Assembly: GCA_004134995.1 (NCBI GenBank)
Contig: REGP01000002.1
Coordinates: forward strand, 124,001 to 188,000
DNA: 64,000 bases
From: Oxalobacteraceae bacterium CAVE-383
GTDB taxonomy: Bacteria; Pseudomonadota; Gammaproteobacteria; Burkholderiales; Burkholderiaceae_D
Direction: 5' to 3'
This document shows, piece after piece, positions 38,801 through 49,349 of the stretch; within the stretch, counting starts at the first letter, position 1; each line of letters opens with the position of its first letter. A model generated the notes under the pieces. That model made no database searches. It saw only the letters and a program-made list of their open reading frames with translations, and was not told the origin of the DNA. A program made the translations under genes and the position numbers.

Positions 38801-39033
38801 CCGGCGCCGGCGCTGAAATGCGCCACGCCATGGGTGTGGCGGTGTTCTCGGGGATGATCGGCGTGACCGCGTTCGGCCTGTTCCTGACGCCGGTGTTCTA
38901 CGTCCTGCTGCGCACGCTGGCCGAATTCGTCGGCAGCCGCCGCAAGGGCGTGCATGCGGCCCCTGCAGCGCCTGCCGCCATTCCGGCCCCCGCTCCGGCA
39001 GCGGCCCCGATCGTTCCGCAAGAAGGAGTCTGA
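35803..39033 (+). CDS. RND multidrug efflux pump (MexF/BpeF-like)
   Basis: The 1076-residue protein is a hydrophobe/amphiphile RND transporter of the inner membrane that expels drugs using the proton gradient. It has twelve membrane helices with two large periplasmic loops, the HAE1 N-terminus FFIDRPIFAGVMS, and the proton-relay aspartates in GIVVDDAIVVVENVER. The operon order (llpE-like, adaptor, pump, lipoprotein channel) and sequence match the MexEF-OprN/BpeEF-OprC group, which exports chloramphenicol, trimethoprim and quinolones. A Pro/Ala-rich tail (about 1050-1076) is unusual. The next gene begins two bases after the stop. Confidence 0.96.
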   Translation: MNISKFFIDRPIFAGVMSSIILIGGLIAMQQLPISEYPEVIPPSVIVKAQYPGANPQTIAETVATPIEEQINGVEGMLYMQSQATSDGLMTLTVTFKLGVSPDQAQQLVQNRVNQSLPRLPDVVQRLGVTTTKSSPDLTMVVHLLSPDDRYDMAYLRNYAVLNVKDALARLPGIGDVQLFGSGDYAMRVWLDPRKVAERGLAASDVVAAIRSQNVDVAAGVIGASPAVPGVDYQISVNARGRLASEEEFGNIVVKTSPDGVVTYLKDIARIELGASQYSLRSLLDNKQAVAIPIFQAPGSNALQISDNVRKTMAELKKDMPDGVDYKIVYDPTQFVRSSIEAVVHTLLEAILLVVIVVIIFLQTWRASIIPLLAVPVSVIGTFAVMLGFGFSINALSLFGLVLAIGIVVDDAIVVVENVERNIEHGLSAKEATYKAMQEVSGPIIAIALTLSAVFVPLAFVSGLTGQFFKQFALTIAISTVISAFNSLTLSPALAALLLKDHHAPKDKFQLLIDKLFGWFFVRFNKVFHRGSSSYGGGVTSVLKRKSAALVIYALLLGTTVLLFHRVPTGFVPAQDKQYLVGFAQLPDAASLDRTEDVIRQMSDIALKTPGVESAVAFPGLSINGFVNAPNSGIVFTTLKPFDERKSKDLSAAAIAGQLNQRFGTIQGAFIAMFPPPPVQGLGTIGGFKLQIQDRGALGNQALNEATQAFLAKARAAPELTGMFSSFQINVPQLYADLDRTRAQQLGVSVPSVFDTLQIYLGSLYVNDFNKFGRTFQVRVQADAPFRAHAEDIGLLKARNSSGEMVPLSSMLKMTQSFGPDQAVRYNAFPSADINGGPAPGYSTGQAQAVVERLLAETLPRGIGYEWTEITYQEKIAGNTLFIILPLAMLLVFFVLAAQYESLTLPLAVLLIVPMGILSAIFGVWLTGGDDNLFTQISLIVLVGLACKNAILIVEFAHELESNGRSIYQAAIEAASMRLRPILMTSIAFIAGVVPLILSSGAGAEMRHAMGVAVFSGMIGVTAFGLFLTPVFYVLLRTLAEFVGSRRKGVHAAPAAPAAIPAPAPAAAPIVPQEGV

Positions 39034-39034
39034 C

Positions 39035-40516
39035 ATGAACCGTTTTACATTCCCTAAATTCCCGGCAACGGCGCTGCTGGCGGCGCTGATCCTGGCCGGC
39101 TGCGCCACTTCCACTCCGCCGCAAACCGTGGCGCTCGACGTGCCGGCCCAATACAAGGAAGCCGCGCAGCTGGACGGCGCCTGGCAATTGGCGCATCCCG
39201 CCGACCAGGCCGACCGCGGCCAGTGGTGGACTGTTTTCAACGATCAGCAGCTTAACGATCTGATCGACCAGTCCGCCAAATCCAGCCCGACACTGGCGAT
39301 TGCGCTGGCGCGGGTCAAGGAATCGCGCGCCACCGCCGGCCTGGTCGACGCCGACCGCGCCTTCCAGCTCGGCGCCGGCCTCGGCCCTACACGCCAAGGC
39401 GTGCAGGGCCAGGCATCCACGCAATGGCGCGCGCAGTTCAACGCATCCTATGAAGTCGATCTGTTCGGCCGCCTCTCCGGCGCCAGCCGCGCGGCCAAGC
39501 TGGATGCGGAAGGCCAGGAAGCGGCTTACCGTTCAGTGCTGCTGGCCTTGCAGGCCGACGTCGCGCAGGAATATTTCGCGATCCGTTCACTGGACGCCGA
39601 ACTCGACGTACTGCAGCAGACCGTCATCTTGCGCAAGGACGCGCTGCGCCTGGTGCAGCGCCGCTACGATCTGGGCGACACCAGCGAACTCGATGTGGCG
39701 CAAGCCAGCACCGAACTCGCGACCACCCAGGCCGAACAGGAAAGCGTGCAGCGCAATCGCGATCAGTTCGATCATGCTTTAGCGGTTTTGCTGGGCAAGG
39801 CGCCGTCGCAATTTACCTTGCCGGCGATGCCGATCCAGGCCGTCAACGTGACCGTGCCGGCCGGCTTGCCGTCAGATTTGCTGGAACGCCGTCCGGACAT
39901 CGCCCGCGCCCAGCGCGATCTGGCCGCTGCGGCCGAACGCGTCGGCGTGGCCAAGGCGGCGTTCTTCCCAAGCCTGACCTTGACCGGCACCGGCGGCTTC
40001 GCTTCCAGTTCGCTGGGCGAGCTGTTCAACTGGTCCAGCCGCAGCTGGCTGCTGGGGCCGCTGGTCGGCACCGCGCTGACCACGCCGCTGCTTGACGGCG
40101 GCCGCCACAAGGCAGACGTCGCGCGCGCCGACGCCGGCTACGAAGGCCAGGTGGCCAATTACCGGCAGCAGGTGTTGGTGGGATTCCAGGACGTTGAAGA
40201 CAACTTGAGCGCCTTGCGCACGCTGGACAAGCAGATCGTGTTCGAAGACCAGGCCGCCAAATCGGCGGCGCTGGCGGCCAGGCTGGCCGACTCGCGCTAT
40301 CGCAACGGTTCGACCAGTTATTTCGAATCGATCGATGCGCAGCGTTCCAGCCTGGCCGCGCAGCGTTCGCGCAGCCGCAGCATCGGGCAGCGCGCCGTGG
40401 CGTCGGTGGGTTTGATCCGTGCGTTGGGTGGCGGTTGGAGCGAAGGTTCGACTGCGGCCGCGGCGCAAGGTCAGCAGCAACAGCAAGCTGTGCAGCCTGC
40501 GCTGGCGTTGAAATGA
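39035..40516 (+). CDS. RND outer membrane channel lipoprotein (OprN/OprC-like)
   Basis: The 493-residue protein is a TolC-type outer membrane factor of the NodT family. It has a lipobox (LILAGCAT) giving an acylated cysteine, the WWTVFND and LIDQSAKSSPTL opening, repeated long helices, LLERRPDIARAQRDL, and a C-terminal LIRALGGGW. The ATG at 39035 begins two bases after the pump stop and follows AGAAGGAG. A Gln/Ala-rich tail ends the protein. It completes the tripartite pump, and a terminator follows. Confidence 0.94.
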   Translation: MNRFTFPKFPATALLAALILAGCATSTPPQTVALDVPAQYKEAAQLDGAWQLAHPADQADRGQWWTVFNDQQLNDLIDQSAKSSPTLAIALARVKESRATAGLVDADRAFQLGAGLGPTRQGVQGQASTQWRAQFNASYEVDLFGRLSGASRAAKLDAEGQEAAYRSVLLALQADVAQEYFAIRSLDAELDVLQQTVILRKDALRLVQRRYDLGDTSELDVAQASTELATTQAEQESVQRNRDQFDHALAVLLGKAPSQFTLPAMPIQAVNVTVPAGLPSDLLERRPDIARAQRDLAAAAERVGVAKAAFFPSLTLTGTGGFASSSLGELFNWSSRSWLLGPLVGTALTTPLLDGGRHKADVARADAGYEGQVANYRQQVLVGFQDVEDNLSALRTLDKQIVFEDQAAKSAALAARLADSRYRNGSTSYFESIDAQRSSLAAQRSRSRSIGQRAVASVGLIRALGGGWSEGSTAAAAQGQQQQQAVQPALALK

Positions 40517-40628
40517 TTTGATGCGGTTGGTTTTATCGAAGGAACGAGTAGTCCCTCGTAGTAGAAGTGCCGGTAGTACTGCGGCTCCCCTCCGTAGCAA
40601 GTAATACCGGTAGTGTATGGCCCCCTTG

Positions 40629-40664
40629 GCCGCCTTTGGCAGATTGCCGGAGGCGGCTTTTTTT
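40629..40664 (+). terminator. Rho-independent terminator of the efflux operon
   Basis: Stem GCCGCCT / AGGCGGC with a 15-base loop that can pair further internally, followed by seven T. It lies 113 bases after the channel gene stop. Confidence 0.88.
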
Positions 40665-40730
40665 ATGGAAACTAAAGTCGTCTGGCTGTCAGCCGCAACA
40701 GTTTATCAAGCATCCTCTATCTTGTTTAAT

Positions 40731-40877
40731 ATGCCCCTCTCAAAAAGAACCAACGTCATAAATTGCCTGGGAAGAGATTTGCAAATTTCATTTAAAGACG
40801 AGATCGATCCAGGTGCTGCGGCTACTGAAACCTTCTCTGAGAATTTTAATTTTGAACTGTATGTATGCCAAAAATAA
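40731..40877 (+). CDS. Small hypothetical ORF before the PgeF-like gene
   Basis: A 48-residue frame beginning MPLSKRTNVI is open into the start of the PgeF-like gene, which it overlaps by 13 bases. Composition is lower in GC than upstream genes. No family is recognised and no clear ribosome site is seen; it may be a small gene coupled to the next or a chance frame. Confidence 0.3.
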   Translation: MPLSKRTNVINCLGRDLQISFKDEIDPGAAATETFSENFNFELYVCQK

Positions 40878-41575
40878 TGAAGATGACGGCAGTAGCTGAA
40901 GATACGAATCACGCCACATACCGATGGCGTCTACCGTATGGATTTGTCGCAAACTTTGGGGGTAAATCTTTCAGACTTGATGACCCGAATATACGAGGGC
41001 GTTGGCTGCGTTCTCTTGATGACAGTAGTCCGAATCTCTGGGTAATGCCAAAGCAGCAGCATGGATCCCTCGTACTTCGGGATTTCAAGGTAACGAACCA
41101 TCTTGAAAATTTTTGTGATGGATTTGCCGCCACCGACCGATCTTTAGGCCTTGCAGTTTTCGGCAGCGACTGCCCTGGCCTCGTTCTCGTATCACCAAAT
41201 TCTTTTGCCATTGCGCATTGTGGCTGGCGCGGCATTGTCGCCGGCATCGTAAAGAGTGCTGTAAATGCAATATGCCTGGATGAACGTTCAGACATAGGCA
41301 CACTGGCAGCATTTGTTGGTCCCGGAATTTGCCGGAATTGCTACGAGGTGGGTTCAGAGGTGATGGCAGCAAAGCGTTGGCCAGAGACGGCTAAAACCAC
41401 AATAGATGAGCGGATATTTCTCGATATCCCCCTGAGCATCGCGTTAGAACTCCGCGGCCTCGGCGTTAAACATATTACCCAGTGCGGTGTTTGCACGTCA
41501 TGCGATCCGGACCTTCATAGCTATAGAAAGCAAGGACCAGGCGTCGTGCAGGTAATGGCCGTTCACGCCGCCTAA
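40865..41575 (+). CDS. Divergent PgeF/YfiH-family protein
   Basis: The 236-residue protein belongs to the laccase-domain (DUF152) family, whose members act as peptidoglycan editing factor or as purine nucleoside phosphorylase. Key motifs are present in altered form: QQHGS, SDCPGLVLV, AHCGWRGIVAGIV (for HAGWRG), GPGICRNCYEVG and a C-terminal CTSCDPDLHSYRK. The ligands His, Cys and His needed for zinc binding appear kept. It is more divergent and lower in GC than the housekeeping type, so it is probably a second, acquired copy. Alternative ATGs at 40877 and 40883 are close. Confidence 0.8.
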   Translation: MPKIMKMTAVAEDTNHATYRWRLPYGFVANFGGKSFRLDDPNIRGRWLRSLDDSSPNLWVMPKQQHGSLVLRDFKVTNHLENFCDGFAATDRSLGLAVFGSDCPGLVLVSPNSFAIAHCGWRGIVAGIVKSAVNAICLDERSDIGTLAAFVGPGICRNCYEVGSEVMAAKRWPETAKTTIDERIFLDIPLSIALELRGLGVKHITQCGVCTSCDPDLHSYRKQGPGVVQVMAVHAA

Positions 41576-41582
41576 TAGAGCC

Positions 41583-42710
41583 CTAATCTAGAGAAACGAG
41601 CAAAGCATTAACGGCCTGAGTCATCCTCGAAAACATCTCCATATCCACTTTGCTAATGGCAACGAACACACCAAGCTTATGGCCGGGGACTAAAGCCATG
41701 TAACTCATAAAGCCGCCACCGCCGCCGGTTTTTTGCAAAATCGCGGGCGAATGATCGGTCGCGGCAAGCAAGACCCAGCCCAGGCCCAAGCCGCTGGCCC
41801 GGCCGGCCAAATCCAATCCCTCGATCGAGGCAAGCTCCTGGCGTTGCACATAGATTGCCTGACAGACGGCGCGTTGCGCCGCCGGCGCCGCCTGGCTGAT
41901 GCCGAGCAGATGCTGCATCCATAACCCCATGTCGTTGGCGGTCGAATACACGCCGCCACTGCCGCCAGTGGCGCGGGTGTCGGTACAGGGACCGGCCGGA
42001 TCGATGCCCGCACCAACCATCAGGCGACCACATTGTTCCGCAGTCGGCGTCAGTGTTGTATCGTGCATGCCCAACGGAATGGTGATTTTTTCGCGCAACA
42101 ATTGCGCATAAGGTTTTCCGCCGGCCGTGCTGATGGCGTCGGCAAGTAAATCGTAGGCAACATTGGAATACCGGGCATGCGTTCCGGGAACGAGAATGGG
42201 CATCTGCCGATGCAGCCAATGCCAGCGTGCAGCGTGATCGGGCCAGGTGAAAGGCGCCGCGTGTTCCGGCGCTTTACCGCTTGCCGAGCGAGGCAAGCCA
42301 CTGGTGTGGGTTGCCAAACTGAGCAAGGTGATTGGCGTGTATCTGCTTATTTGTGGAACTTGAGCGCCGTGCGGCGCATATTTTTGCAGCGGGTCGGTCA
42401 GCTTTAAGCGGCCTTCCTTCGCCAGTTTGACCATCAACTCGCTAGCCAGAACTTTCGACATCGACCCCACCCGTAACAAGGAGTTTGCGTTGGGCCGTTG
42501 GCCGTTGCCTTGTTCGGTTTCACCATAACTCTGAATAAGCAGAGTGTCGCCGCGTACAACGGCGGTTACCATTCCGGACGCGCCGCTGGCCGCAAACATT
42601 TTTTCTGACGCCAGTGCGAGAGTTTGTTCGAGCGAGGCGCTTTGTGCATAGGCGCTGTGGCACAGGACAAGCAGTACAGAGGTCAAACCGGCAATTACGC
42701 TGATTTTCAT
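41583..42710 (-). CDS. AmpH-like serine hydrolase (class C beta-lactamase fold)
   Basis: The 375-residue protein has a Sec signal peptide (cleavage after SAYA), the catalytic SxxK (SMSKV), YxN (YSNVAY) and KTG (QKTGGGGG) motifs of the penicillin-binding/class C beta-lactamase fold. Length and the segment HTSGLPR fit AmpH-type D-alanyl-D-alanine carboxypeptidase/endopeptidases involved in peptidoglycan recycling. A true beta-lactamase role is not excluded. Located in the periplasm. It lies downstream of a LysR gene on the same strand, 23 bases apart, but that regulator looks like a general CrgA-type protein and not AmpR. Confidence 0.85.
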   Translation of the reverse strand: MKISVIAGLTSVLLVLCHSAYAQSASLEQTLALASEKMFAASGASGMVTAVVRGDTLLIQSYGETEQGNGQRPNANSLLRVGSMSKVLASELMVKLAKEGRLKLTDPLQKYAPHGAQVPQISRYTPITLLSLATHTSGLPRSASGKAPEHAAPFTWPDHAARWHWLHRQMPILVPGTHARYSNVAYDLLADAISTAGGKPYAQLLREKITIPLGMHDTTLTPTAEQCGRLMVGAGIDPAGPCTDTRATGGSGGVYSTANDMGLWMQHLLGISQAAPAAQRAVCQAIYVQRQELASIEGLDLAGRASGLGLGWVLLAATDHSPAILQKTGGGGGFMSYMALVPGHKLGVFVAISKVDMEMFSRMTQAVNALLVSLD

Positions 42711-42733
42711 ATCTGAATTTTTATATTCGCTCT

Positions 42734-43672
42734 TTAAGCCGCAGCCGCCATCTCAATCCCCGGCGTGGCCCGCACACCCTCATCCTGCTCAAACACCTCA
42801 CTGGCCCAGTCCACAAACGCACGCACAGTCGGCGACAGATGGCGGTTATGCGGAAACATCAGCGACACCGGCAGCGGCGATGCCTGGACATCCTGCAGCA
42901 CCGATATCAACTGGCCCGATTCCAGATGCGGAATCACGTTGTAGGCGCTCAGCTGCAGCAGGCCCAGGCCTTCCAGGCCGCACGCCAGATAGGCTTCCGA
43001 CTGGTTGACGGCGATATTGCCCTGCATCTGCACCGGCGCATCCTTGCCGTCGATATTGAAATAGAACGGCGACACGCGGCCGGTGCCGCTGGAAAAATAA
43101 TTCACGGCGCGATGCTTGTCGAGTTCGCCGATGTTTTTCGGGACGCCGTTGCTTTCCAGGTATTCGGGCGTGGCGCAGGTCACCCAATGCAGCAAGCCGA
43201 TGCGCTTGGCCACCAGGCTGGAATCGGCCAGCGCGCCGGTGCGGATCACGCAATCGACGCCTTCCTGGATCAGGTCGACCGGACGGTCGGTCAGGCCGAT
43301 CATCAGTTCGATATCCGGATAGCGCTTTTCGAATTCGGCCAGTTTCGGCAGCACAATCATGCGGCCGATGGAGCCGGGCATGTCGACGCGCAGCCGGCCC
43401 TTGGGCTGGCGCGTGGCGCTGTGCAGGCTGGCTTCGGTCTCTTCGATGAAATGCAGAATCTGGCGGCAGCGGTCGAAATATTCGGTGCCGTCGGCGGTCA
43501 GGTTCAGGCGCCGCGTGGTGCGCTGAAGCAGGCGCACGTCCAGGAACGCCTCCAGGTTCTTGATGATGCTCGTGACCGATGAGGGCGCCAGCGAAAGGGT
43601 TTCCGCTGCTTTGCTGAAACTGTTGGTTTCAACCACTCTCATGAACACTTGCATGGCTTGTAAACGGTCCAT
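42734..43672 (-). CDS. LysR-family transcriptional regulator
   Basis: The 312-residue protein carries a LysR helix-turn-helix (FMRVVETNSFSKAAETLSLA) and the RTTRRLNLTADG segment of the CrgA branch, then the effector domain. It is divergent from trpS with about 514 bases between, and 23 bases upstream of the AmpH-like gene, which it could control. The 43673-44186 gap holds no gene that I can support; it is AT-richer and includes small GC-rich inverted repeats near 44070-44100. Confidence 0.92.
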   Translation of the reverse strand: MDRLQAMQVFMRVVETNSFSKAAETLSLAPSSVTSIIKNLEAFLDVRLLQRTTRRLNLTADGTEYFDRCRQILHFIEETEASLHSATRQPKGRLRVDMPGSIGRMIVLPKLAEFEKRYPDIELMIGLTDRPVDLIQEGVDCVIRTGALADSSLVAKRIGLLHWVTCATPEYLESNGVPKNIGELDKHRAVNYFSSGTGRVSPFYFNIDGKDAPVQMQGNIAVNQSEAYLACGLEGLGLLQLSAYNVIPHLESGQLISVLQDVQASPLPVSLMFPHNRHLSPTVRAFVDWASEVFEQDEGVRATPGIEMAAAA

Positions 43673-44156
43673 AGCTGCCTCTGATATTGGTAAAGATCGT
43701 AAATGTCGGCGTCGTTTCTCGAAGGATCAGACACCGGAATAAAAAGGTCTTCGCGCCGCCAGTGAAATATTGCTTGGCGGCATTGTATAGTTGCGAAAGC
43801 CGAATATTGTTTCGCCCGTTTGAATTCTAAATACGCACGAGCGGACACCGCTTGTAGGTTTTGTCTGGCTGTTATGCGAACGTCATGTTTAATTGACGGC
43901 CGGTTTTGCCGTTTAATCGGCAGGCCTGACAAATTGCTTGTTTTAAACCCGATATTTCTGTTTCATTGGTCATGAAAATAAAATAATGAACAGCGCCTAA
44001 TTTATGCGGCGAGCGAGCCTGAAACAATCGGACTTGTCTTAATTTGATAAAGAAACAAAGGTGGCGGCGCGCGATTTCGCCGGCGTTCGGCGGGCGCCGA
44101 AAAAATTCCATGAAAACAGCGATCTGCGACGATTGCGCAGGTATTTGTTAAAGTAG

Positions 44157-46500
<2,344 letters not shown>

Positions 46501-46650
46501 GCGCGACGATTCTTTCTTACACGAAAGTCGCGAATCTAAGCTTTCATAAAAAATCGGACAAGCTGAAATATGTCTCGATTGACTTCAATCGGTTGAGGTG
46601 TGACCTTTCGACCTGCGTAATTCTGCGTGTTGAAAAGGGCTAGAAACATA

Positions 46651-47607
46651 ATGAAGCACTTGATGCCTTACCTCAGGCAACTATTCTTGATGTGTAGTAT
46701 TTTTTTATTCTTGAACGATGCCGTTGCGGCACGCGTGCTGGAAGAATCCACAATTTCCATCAAAGGCGAAGAGCGTCGATATTTCCATTTATATGATTCG
46801 GAACCCGCTCTTGACGGGCCGATCATTTTAATAATGAGCGGATCCGGATGTAATGATTTTGGATCTTATTTCTCTAAATTTTTTACAAAATTTCTATCCC
46901 CTATAAACGTTTATTTATTAGAAAAACCTGGCATAAACAAAGGGGTTAGAGAGCCTGACAACAAATGTTCCAAAGAATTTAACGCGGCCGATCAGCTTGA
47001 TAGGCGAGTTGAGGATAATTTGGAATTTCTTAAAACGGAAGCCACTTTAAGGAAACGAGCCAAGCATTCGGTTGCGGTGCTTGGATTTTCTGAAGGAGGC
47101 CCCGTGGCGTTGCAAGTTGCTTCCAAAAGCGAAAAAATTGGCTGGCTTGCCGTGGGAGGAAGCGGCGGTCTTCCGCAAAGTGAAGAATTTCTGATTTTTG
47201 CGGATAGAGGGGTACAACCCTATGCAAGTCTTTATTCCAGAGATTATTTTCTCAAGACGTACATCGATATAAAACAGAATAAAAATAGTCTTGAAAAAGA
47301 ATTCTTTGGACATCCCTATAAATATTGGGCATCGCATTTATTTTTTGATCCGCTCCCTGTTTATGCCGGACTTGATATTCCCATCGTCGTTGCAATGGGA
47401 GAAAAAGACGAAAGTGTCCCGATCGAATCCGGCCGGATTCTGCATGAGTATTTTCTAGAGCATCCCGAGAAAAATTTTCAATTTATTGAATTCAAAAATG
47501 CGAATCATGGTCTGTACACAGAAAAAAGAGATGGCGTTTTGGAATTTGTAGCCGGCTTGCAAGCTTGGTTTAAAGGCGATCCTCAAGCATTTAATCAAGA
47601 ACAGTAG
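46651..47607 (+). CDS. Exported alpha/beta hydrolase
   Basis: The protein has a signal peptide (cleavage near DAVAA) and an alpha/beta hydrolase core with nucleophile elbow GFSEGG (Ser147), acid in GEKDESVP (Asp253) and histidine in NANHGLY (His286), a complete catalytic triad. The oxyanion region is LIMSGSGCNDFG. The ATG at 46651 gives a clean signal peptide; a GTG at 46627 in the same frame adds eight residues. Codon use and GC are clearly lower than in flanking chromosomal genes. Substrate unknown; periplasmic esterase or peptidase are both possible. Confidence 0.75.
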   Translation: MKHLMPYLRQLFLMCSIFLFLNDAVAARVLEESTISIKGEERRYFHLYDSEPALDGPIILIMSGSGCNDFGSYFSKFFTKFLSPINVYLLEKPGINKGVREPDNKCSKEFNAADQLDRRVEDNLEFLKTEATLRKRAKHSVAVLGFSEGGPVALQVASKSEKIGWLAVGGSGGLPQSEEFLIFADRGVQPYASLYSRDYFLKTYIDIKQNKNSLEKEFFGHPYKYWASHLFFDPLPVYAGLDIPIVVAMGEKDESVPIESGRILHEYFLEHPEKNFQFIEFKNANHGLYTEKRDGVLEFVAGLQAWFKGDPQAFNQEQ

Positions 47608-47679
47608 AGCGATCCTTCGATACACGGACTTTGCTGATCGATCGGTCTTCGACCTTTATATCAAAGGGCTAAGTAACCC

Positions 47680-48111
47680 ATGGCCAGCACATCCTTGCGC
47701 ATCTCAAGCAATAAAAAAGAATTGGAAATTGAAGTCATTTATAACTTCCTCCATGAGCATGCAGCATGGGCAAAGGGGATATCTCGAGAAATAGTGAAGC
47801 AGGCGATCGATGGCTCTCTTTGTTTCGGCGCGTATCTTGAAAACAGGCAGGTGGGATTCGCCAGATTGGTAACCGACATGGCTACCTTTGGCTATTTATG
47901 CGATGTCTTCGTCTTGCCAGAATTCAGATGCAAGGGTTACGCCTCTGCTCTCATGAAGCATATATTCAGTTTGGAATCAGTCAAAGGAATGCGGCGAATC
48001 GTGCTGGTAACTTCCGATGCGCATCACGTTTATCGCCCCCTTGGTTTCGAAAATCTATCCCATCCAGATAAATATATGGAATTACATCGTCCGCATATAT
48101 TCAAAAAATAG
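47680..48111 (+). CDS. GNAT-family N-acetyltransferase
   Basis: The 143-residue protein has the GNAT acetyl-CoA motif (VLPEFRCKGYASALMKHI, the R/QxxGxG/A loop) and a preceding beta-bulge strand (VGFARLVTDMATFGYLCDVF). It transfers acetyl groups from acetyl-CoA to an unknown amine. It lies in the low-GC block, downstream of the exported hydrolase with 72 bases between, and converges with the emr operon. Confidence 0.88.
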   Translation: MASTSLRISSNKKELEIEVIYNFLHEHAAWAKGISREIVKQAIDGSLCFGAYLENRQVGFARLVTDMATFGYLCDVFVLPEFRCKGYASALMKHIFSLESVKGMRRIVLVTSDAHHVYRPLGFENLSHPDKYMELHRPHIFKK

Positions 48112-48134
48112 CATTGAATTTGATAGCGTCAACC

Positions 48135-49292
48135 CTACTTCACCATATTCTGCGCAACAATCCGATCCGCCAACGCATCCGCCTCCTGCATCGGCTGCTG
48201 CAAGGCCTGCGTGCTGTACACCGGTGTCGCCGGCATCGGGGCCCCTAGAATAGCCCCGCTTCGGTCATGCGTATCCACCGTCACCACGGTCGACAGCCCG
48301 ATGCGCAGCGGATGATCCTTCAACTCCTTCGGATCCAGGGCGATCCGCACCGGCAGGCGCTGCACCACCTTGATCCAGTTGCCGTTGGCGTTTTGCGCCG
48401 GCAATAGCGAAAACGCGCTGCCGGTGCCGGCCGACAATCCCACCACCTTGCCGTGATATTCCACCTTGCCGCCATAGATGTCGGCTTCGATCGTGGCCGG
48501 CTGGCCGAGCCGGATATTGCGCAATTCCGATTCCTTGAAGTTGGCGTCGATCCAGAGCTGGTCCAGCGGCACGATCGACAGCAGCGCCATGCCCGGCGTG
48601 ATGCGCGCGCCGACCTGCACGCTGCGCTTGGCGACATAGCCCGATACCGGCGCCAGGATCGCATTGCGGCGCGCCGCCAGCCATGCCTGGTCGAAATCGG
48701 CCTTGGCCGACAGCACCGCGGGATTGTGCTGCAGATCGACGCCGCTGGTCTCGGCGCGCGCGGCTTCGGCCTGCTTCATGGCGACATCGGCGGCGGCCTT
48801 GGCGTCGGCCAGCACTTGCTTGGCGTGGGCGACGTCTTCGCCCGAAATGATCTGGTCCGAGGCCAGCGGCAGGCGCCGCGCCAGGTCGTCGGCGGCGCGC
48901 GTCACGGCCAGTTGGCGCTGCGCCACCATCGCGTCGTAGCGGCCGACGTCGGCATAGCGTTCGCGCTGCTGGCGCACGGCCGCGCCGAGGCGCGCTTCAG
49001 CTTGCCGCAGGGTGACCTCGGCGTCGGCCGGATCGAGCGCGATCACTTCCGCGCCGGCCTGCACCAGCTGCGTTTCGTCGGCGCGGATCTGTTGCACGTT
49101 GCCGGTGACCTGCGAGGTCAGCGTCACCAGATTGCCGCCGACATAGGCGTTGTCGGTTTCTTCGCGCTGCGACAAAACCAACGCGTAATAAATGGTATAG
49201 GCGATCGCGCCGACGATGAACAGGAGCGTGATGCCGATCAGGGCGAGCCGGCGCTTGTTGCGCTGGGCTGGTATTTGAGCGTCTGTGGTCAT
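48135..49292 (-). CDS. emrA: EmrA-type membrane fusion protein
   Basis: The 385-residue protein is an HlyD-family adaptor of a tripartite MFS drug exporter. It has an N-terminal membrane helix (LALIGITLLFIVGAIAYTIYY), the EETDNAYVGGNLVTLTSQV lipoyl start, a long periplasmic coiled coil (about 90-190) and the ANFKESELRNIRLGQPATI strand typical of EmrA. It is the last gene of the marR-emrB-channel-emrA unit, 57 bases after the channel gene. Confidence 0.92.
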   Translation of the reverse strand: MTTDAQIPAQRNKRRLALIGITLLFIVGAIAYTIYYALVLSQREETDNAYVGGNLVTLTSQVTGNVQQIRADETQLVQAGAEVIALDPADAEVTLRQAEARLGAAVRQQRERYADVGRYDAMVAQRQLAVTRAADDLARRLPLASDQIISGEDVAHAKQVLADAKAAADVAMKQAEAARAETSGVDLQHNPAVLSAKADFDQAWLAARRNAILAPVSGYVAKRSVQVGARITPGMALLSIVPLDQLWIDANFKESELRNIRLGQPATIEADIYGGKVEYHGKVVGLSAGTGSAFSLLPAQNANGNWIKVVQRLPVRIALDPKELKDHPLRIGLSTVVTVDTHDRSGAILGAPMPATPVYSTQALQQPMQEADALADRIVAQNMVK

Positions 49293-49349
49293 GATGGTTT
49301 CTGACTAAAAAATGGCTGAAAGATGAATGCGTTTTTTGCTGGATGGTGT

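Noticed and set aside
41583-42710. AmpC beta-lactamase under an AmpR-type regulator
   Set aside because: The hydrolase fits AmpH better, and the adjacent LysR is of the CrgA type and is not divergent as ampR would be.
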